Origin: Falsiroseomonas tokyonensis
Lineage (GTDB): Bacteria > Pseudomonadota > Alphaproteobacteria > Acetobacterales > Acetobacteraceae
DNA length: 64,000 nucleotides
Reading direction: 5' to 3'
Assembly: GCF_019024325.1 (NCBI RefSeq)
Contig: NZ_JAFNJS010000011.1
Span: 62,001 to 126,000 of the forward strand
The notes under the pieces are model-generated. The model was not told where the DNA came from, searched no databases, and saw only the letters and a program-made list of their open reading frames with translations. Position numbers and translations under genes: made by a program. This document shows, in pieces, positions 61,193 to 64,000 of the stretch (the stretch's first letter is position 1; each line of letters starts with the position of its first letter).

Positions 61193-62524
61193 TCAGCCGC
61201 CCATCATCGTATTGGGCAGCCAGGTGACGATGCCGGGGAAAAGCGTAACCAGCGCCACCGCGATGACCATCAGGAAGAAGAAGGGCATCGTATTGCGCGC
61301 CACCGTCATCATCCCCTTCCCCGTCAGCCCCTGCAGCACGAACAGGTTGAAGCCGACGGGCGGCGTGATCTGGGCCATCTCCACAACCAGCACGATGAAG
61401 ATGCCGAACCAGATCAGGTCGAAGCCGGTCTGCGCGATGATCGGCAGCACCACGGAAGCCGTCAGCACGATCATGCTGATGCCGTCGATGAAGCAGCCCA
61501 GCACCAGGTAGATCAGCGTCAGCACGGCGATGATCATGAAGGGGCTGAAGCCCTGGCTGCCGACCCAGGTGGCCATCGCCGCCGGAATGCCGGAATAGGC
61601 CATGGCCTTGGTCAGGAAGGCCGCGCCCGCCAGGATCAGGTTGATCATGCAGGACAGCTTTACCGCGCCCATCAGGCTCTCGCCGAAGGATTTGCGGTTC
61701 AGCGTGCCGCCCCAGGCGGACAGCGCCAGCGCGCCGGCCACGCCGAAGGCCGCGGCTTCCGTCGCGGTGGCCCAGCCGAAATAGATGCTGCCCATGACGA
61801 AGCCAATCAGCAGCATCACCGGGAAAAGCTGCCCGCTGGCGCGCAGCTTCTCGCGGAAGGGCATCGGCGCATCGGGCGGCGGCACCAGCTTCGGGTTCAG
61901 TAGCGACCAGATGGCGATATAGCCGGAGAACAGCGCCATCAGCAGGATGCCCGGGCCAAGCCCCGCGATGAACAGCCGGACGATCGAGACCTCCGCCGCC
62001 ACGCCATAGACGATCATGACGATGGAAGGCGGGATCAGCAGCCCCAGCGTGCCGGCGCCGGCCAGCGACCCGATCGCCAGCGGCTGGTGGTAGCCGCGCT
62101 GTGTCAGCGCCGGCAGCGACATCTTGCCGATGGTCGCCGCCGTGGCGGCGGAGCTGCCGGAGACGGCGGCGAAGATGCCGCAGCCGATCACGTTCACATG
62201 CATCAGCCGCCCCGGCAGCCATTGCACCCAGGGCGCCAGGCCGCGGAACATGTCCTCCGACAATCGGGTGCGGAACAGGATCTCGCCCATCCAGATGAAC
62301 AGCGGCAGCGCCGCCAGGGTCCAGCTGGCGAGCGAGCCCCAGACCGCGCTGCCCAGCACCTTCTCCGCCGGGAAGCTGGCCATGCCGGTCATCAGCATCG
62401 GCAGGGCGACGACGCCGACCAGGCCCGTCATCAACAGCCCCAGCCCGATCCAGACGCCGAGGCCCAGGATCAGGAACAGCACGCCGAGCAGCAGCAGCCC
62501 GGCCTCGGTCTGCGCGAGGTCCAT
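61193..62524 (-). CDS. dctM: TRAP transporter large permease (DctM-like)
   Basis: 443 residues with about 12 membrane helices. TRAP large-subunit marks: GCGIFAAVSGSSAATAATIGKMSLPAL, GTLGLLIPPSIVMIVYG, and the C-terminal EMAQITPPVGFNLFVLQG. It performs sodium-coupled uptake of an organic acid handed over by the DctP receptor. It starts 3 bases after the end of dctQ. No signal or odd features. Confidence 0.95.
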   Translation of the reverse strand: MDLAQTEAGLLLLGVLFLILGLGVWIGLGLLMTGLVGVVALPMLMTGMASFPAEKVLGSAVWGSLASWTLAALPLFIWMGEILFRTRLSEDMFRGLAPWVQWLPGRLMHVNVIGCGIFAAVSGSSAATAATIGKMSLPALTQRGYHQPLAIGSLAGAGTLGLLIPPSIVMIVYGVAAEVSIVRLFIAGLGPGILLMALFSGYIAIWSLLNPKLVPPPDAPMPFREKLRASGQLFPVMLLIGFVMGSIYFGWATATEAAAFGVAGALALSAWGGTLNRKSFGESLMGAVKLSCMINLILAGAAFLTKAMAYSGIPAAMATWVGSQGFSPFMIIAVLTLIYLVLGCFIDGISMIVLTASVVLPIIAQTGFDLIWFGIFIVLVVEMAQITPPVGFNLFVLQGLTGKGMMTVARNTMPFFFLMVIAVALVTLFPGIVTWLPNTMMGG

Positions 62525-62526
62525 GC

Positions 62527-63066
62527 TCAGATCTCCCCCATCGCGCGTTCCACCGCCGTTTCCTCCGCCACGCGGCGGTAGGAGGGCGTGCCCCCGGCCA
62601 GGTGCACCGCCAGGTCGTCCAGCAGCGCCAGGGCGAAAAGCCCGCAGCCCACCGCGCAGGCCGCCTGCGGGATCCAGAGCAGCCAGGGCACGGTGCCCTG
62701 CGCCACATCCTCGAACTGCCAGGAATCATAGGCGAGGTCGCCCACCGAATAGGCGAGGAACAGGGCAAGCCCGGCGCCCAGGACCAGCGCCAGCGCCTCC
62801 ATCGCGAAGCGCGTGCCGCCCTTCACATGGCCGATGATCAGGTCGACGCGGATATGCGCGCCCTGGCGGAAGGCATAGGCCAGCGGCAGCAGGGCGGAAC
62901 CGGCGACGGCGAAGGCGGTCAGGTCGTCCGCGCCATCCAGGGACAGGCCGAATTGCCGGCCGATCACCTGGAGCGCGATGATGGCGCCGATGGAGGCCAG
63001 CGCCACGCCGCCGGCAATCCCGCCGGCCAGGTAGAGCAGGTCCAGGCCGCTGCGCAGCGCGCGCAT
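62527..63066 (-). CDS. dctQ: TRAP transporter small permease (DctQ-like)
   Basis: 179 residues from the ATG at 63066 (MRALRSGLDLLYLAGG); the frame to 63108 runs into dctP. Four membrane helices, with QVIGRQFG and the conserved FRQGAHIRVDLI loop of the DctQ family. It assembles with DctM. Starts 1 base after the dctP stop region. Confidence 0.92.
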   Translation of the reverse strand: MRALRSGLDLLYLAGGIAGGVALASIGAIIALQVIGRQFGLSLDGADDLTAFAVAGSALLPLAYAFRQGAHIRVDLIIGHVKGGTRFAMEALALVLGAGLALFLAYSVGDLAYDSWQFEDVAQGTVPWLLWIPQAACAVGCGLFALALLDDLAVHLAGGTPSYRRVAEETAVERAMGEI

Positions 63067-63067
63067 C

Positions 63068-64000
63068 TCAGCCGGCCGCCCGCAGGTCGGCGATGATCTT
63101 GCGGCCATCTTCCCCGGCGCGGCCGGCCCATTCCTCGGCCATGGTGGCGCCGACGCGCGCCATGCCCTCCATCAGCGCGGCCGAGGGTTCGGCCACGGTC
63201 ATGCCGCGGCTGCCCAGCGTGGCCTGCGCCGAATCCCGCGCCGCCTCGCTCATCGCCCAGCCGCGCGTCTCGGCGGCGGCGGCGGCGCTGCGGATGGTGG
63301 CCTGCACCTCGGCGGGCAGCGCCTCCAGCGCGCGGCGGTTCACGAAGACCGCGTTCTTGGTCCAGGTGAAGCCGATCGGCGTGAAGAACTTCGCGTAGTC
63401 CCAGGCGGCGCTGTCCACGCCGGTGGCGGCGGAGGTGACCATGGCATTCACCACGCCGGTGGCGAAGGCCTGCGGGATCTCGGCCGCCTGCACCAGCGTC
63501 GGCGTCGCGCCGATCAGCGTGGCGAAGCGATTCGTCATCACGTTGAAGGTGCGCATCTTGGTGCCGCGCAGCGCTTCCAGCGTCTCGACCGGGAAGTTGG
63601 TGTAGAAGCCGGAAGGCGGCCAGGGCACGGTGTAAAGCAGCGACAGCCCCTGCCGCGCCAGCCGCGCCTCCAGCATCGGGCGCGACAGGTCGGCCAGCTT
63701 CTTCGCGCCGGCGTAGCTGGTGACCAGCTGCGGGATGCTGTCCACCTCGAGCAGCGGATCCTCGTTGCCATAGGCGGAGATCAGGATCTCGCCGAGCTGC
63801 ACCTGGCCGGTCTGCGCGCCGCGCTTGATCTGCGGCAGCGGCAGCAGCGCGCCGTTGCTGTGCAGCTGGATGGCCAGCCGGCCGCCGGAGCCCTGCTCCA
63901 CCGCCGTGATGAAGTCGCGGATATTGCGGGTGTGGAAATTGCCGTCCGGATAGGGCGTGGCGAATTGCCAGCGGGTGGTCTGCGCCCGGGCCTGCCGGGG
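63068..64000 (-). CDS. dctP: TRAP transporter substrate-binding protein (DctP-like), 5' end beyond the window
   Basis: At least 310 residues; the gene enters at the right edge, where RQARAQ-TTRWQFATPYPDGN looks like the end of a signal peptide, so only the first ~25 residues are missing. DctP marks: HTRNIRDFITAVEQGSGGRLAIQLHSNG, GEILISAYGNEDPLLEVDSIPQLV, and NVMTNRFATLIGATPTLVQAAEIPQAFATGVVNA, which carries the substrate-carboxylate arginine region. It binds an organic acid for the DctQM permease encoded downstream. Confidence 0.93.
   Translation of the reverse strand, partial: PRQARAQTTRWQFATPYPDGNFHTRNIRDFITAVEQGSGGRLAIQLHSNGALLPLPQIKRGAQTGQVQLGEILISAYGNEDPLLEVDSIPQLVTSYAGAKKLADLSRPMLEARLARQGLSLLYTVPWPPSGFYTNFPVETLEALRGTKMRTFNVMTNRFATLIGATPTLVQAAEIPQAFATGVVNAMVTSAATGVDSAAWDYAKFFTPIGFTWTKNAVFVNRRALEALPAEVQATIRSAAAAAETRGWAMSEAARDSAQATLGSRGMTVAEPSAALMEGMARVGATMAEEWAGRAGEDGRKIIADLRAAG

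Overview
The window is about 70% GC. Gene content and packing (many start/stop overlaps, several Tct/Bug, Dpp and TRAP uptake systems, zapA-6S RNA-fthC order, DUF1491, class I DhnA-type aldolase) suggest an alphaproteobacterium of the Acetobacteraceae, Roseomonas-like. This is an inference from content, not from a marker gene. I see no rRNA, tRNA, CRISPR array or recognisable insertion sequence.

Layout. 1-3579: a partial flavoprotein, a Bug-type solute receptor, a LysR regulator and a divergent MDR-type reductase. 3580-18211: a large catabolic locus, almost all on the minus strand. It holds a Dpp-type peptide/opine ABC importer whose two ATPase genes lie about 7 kb apart, two complete sets resembling the hcnABC/opine-oxidase trimer (small [2Fe-2S] protein, FAD protein with a BFD-like cluster, DadA-like oxidase), a third DadA-like oxidase, an SDR, and a second divergent receptor. 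18307-31553: mostly housekeeping genes (fasciclin protein, photolyase, phosphatases, HMG-CoA lyase, YmdB, fthC, 6S RNA, zapA, aldolase, cytochrome c, TauE, thiE, PhzF, FkbM). 31539-35392: the EF-P modification locus epmA/epmB plus efp, interrupted by a low-GC PIN-like gene. 35546-41716: suhB, then an OmpA-like / MotA-like / long coiled-coil MotB-like group split by a large palindromic element, then MOSC and upp. 41721-44526: small unknown proteins, cytochrome b561 and a DUF429-like protein. 44508-50903: a second catabolic unit (amidase, ketopantoate-reductase-like enzyme, TctCBA transporter, atypical SDR). 50973-58735: DUF1003 protein, DegP-like protease without a signal peptide, Na+/H+ antiporter overlapping a 1499-residue DUF4011-helicase-Vsr-like protein. 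58719-64000: a TAXI receptor, a repeat-bearing lipoprotein and a TRAP DctPQM transporter running off the end.

How it works together: the region is built for scavenging organic acids, amines and peptide-like compounds. Periplasmic receptors (two Bug, two Dpp, one TAXI, one DctP) sit next to the oxidoreductases and hydrolases that probably start degradation of each substrate. The most unusual parts are the duplicated trimeric oxidase locus, the MotA/coiled-coil-MotB pair with its palindrome, the EF-P cluster with a foreign PIN-like gene, and the helicase-nuclease protein coupled to an antiporter.
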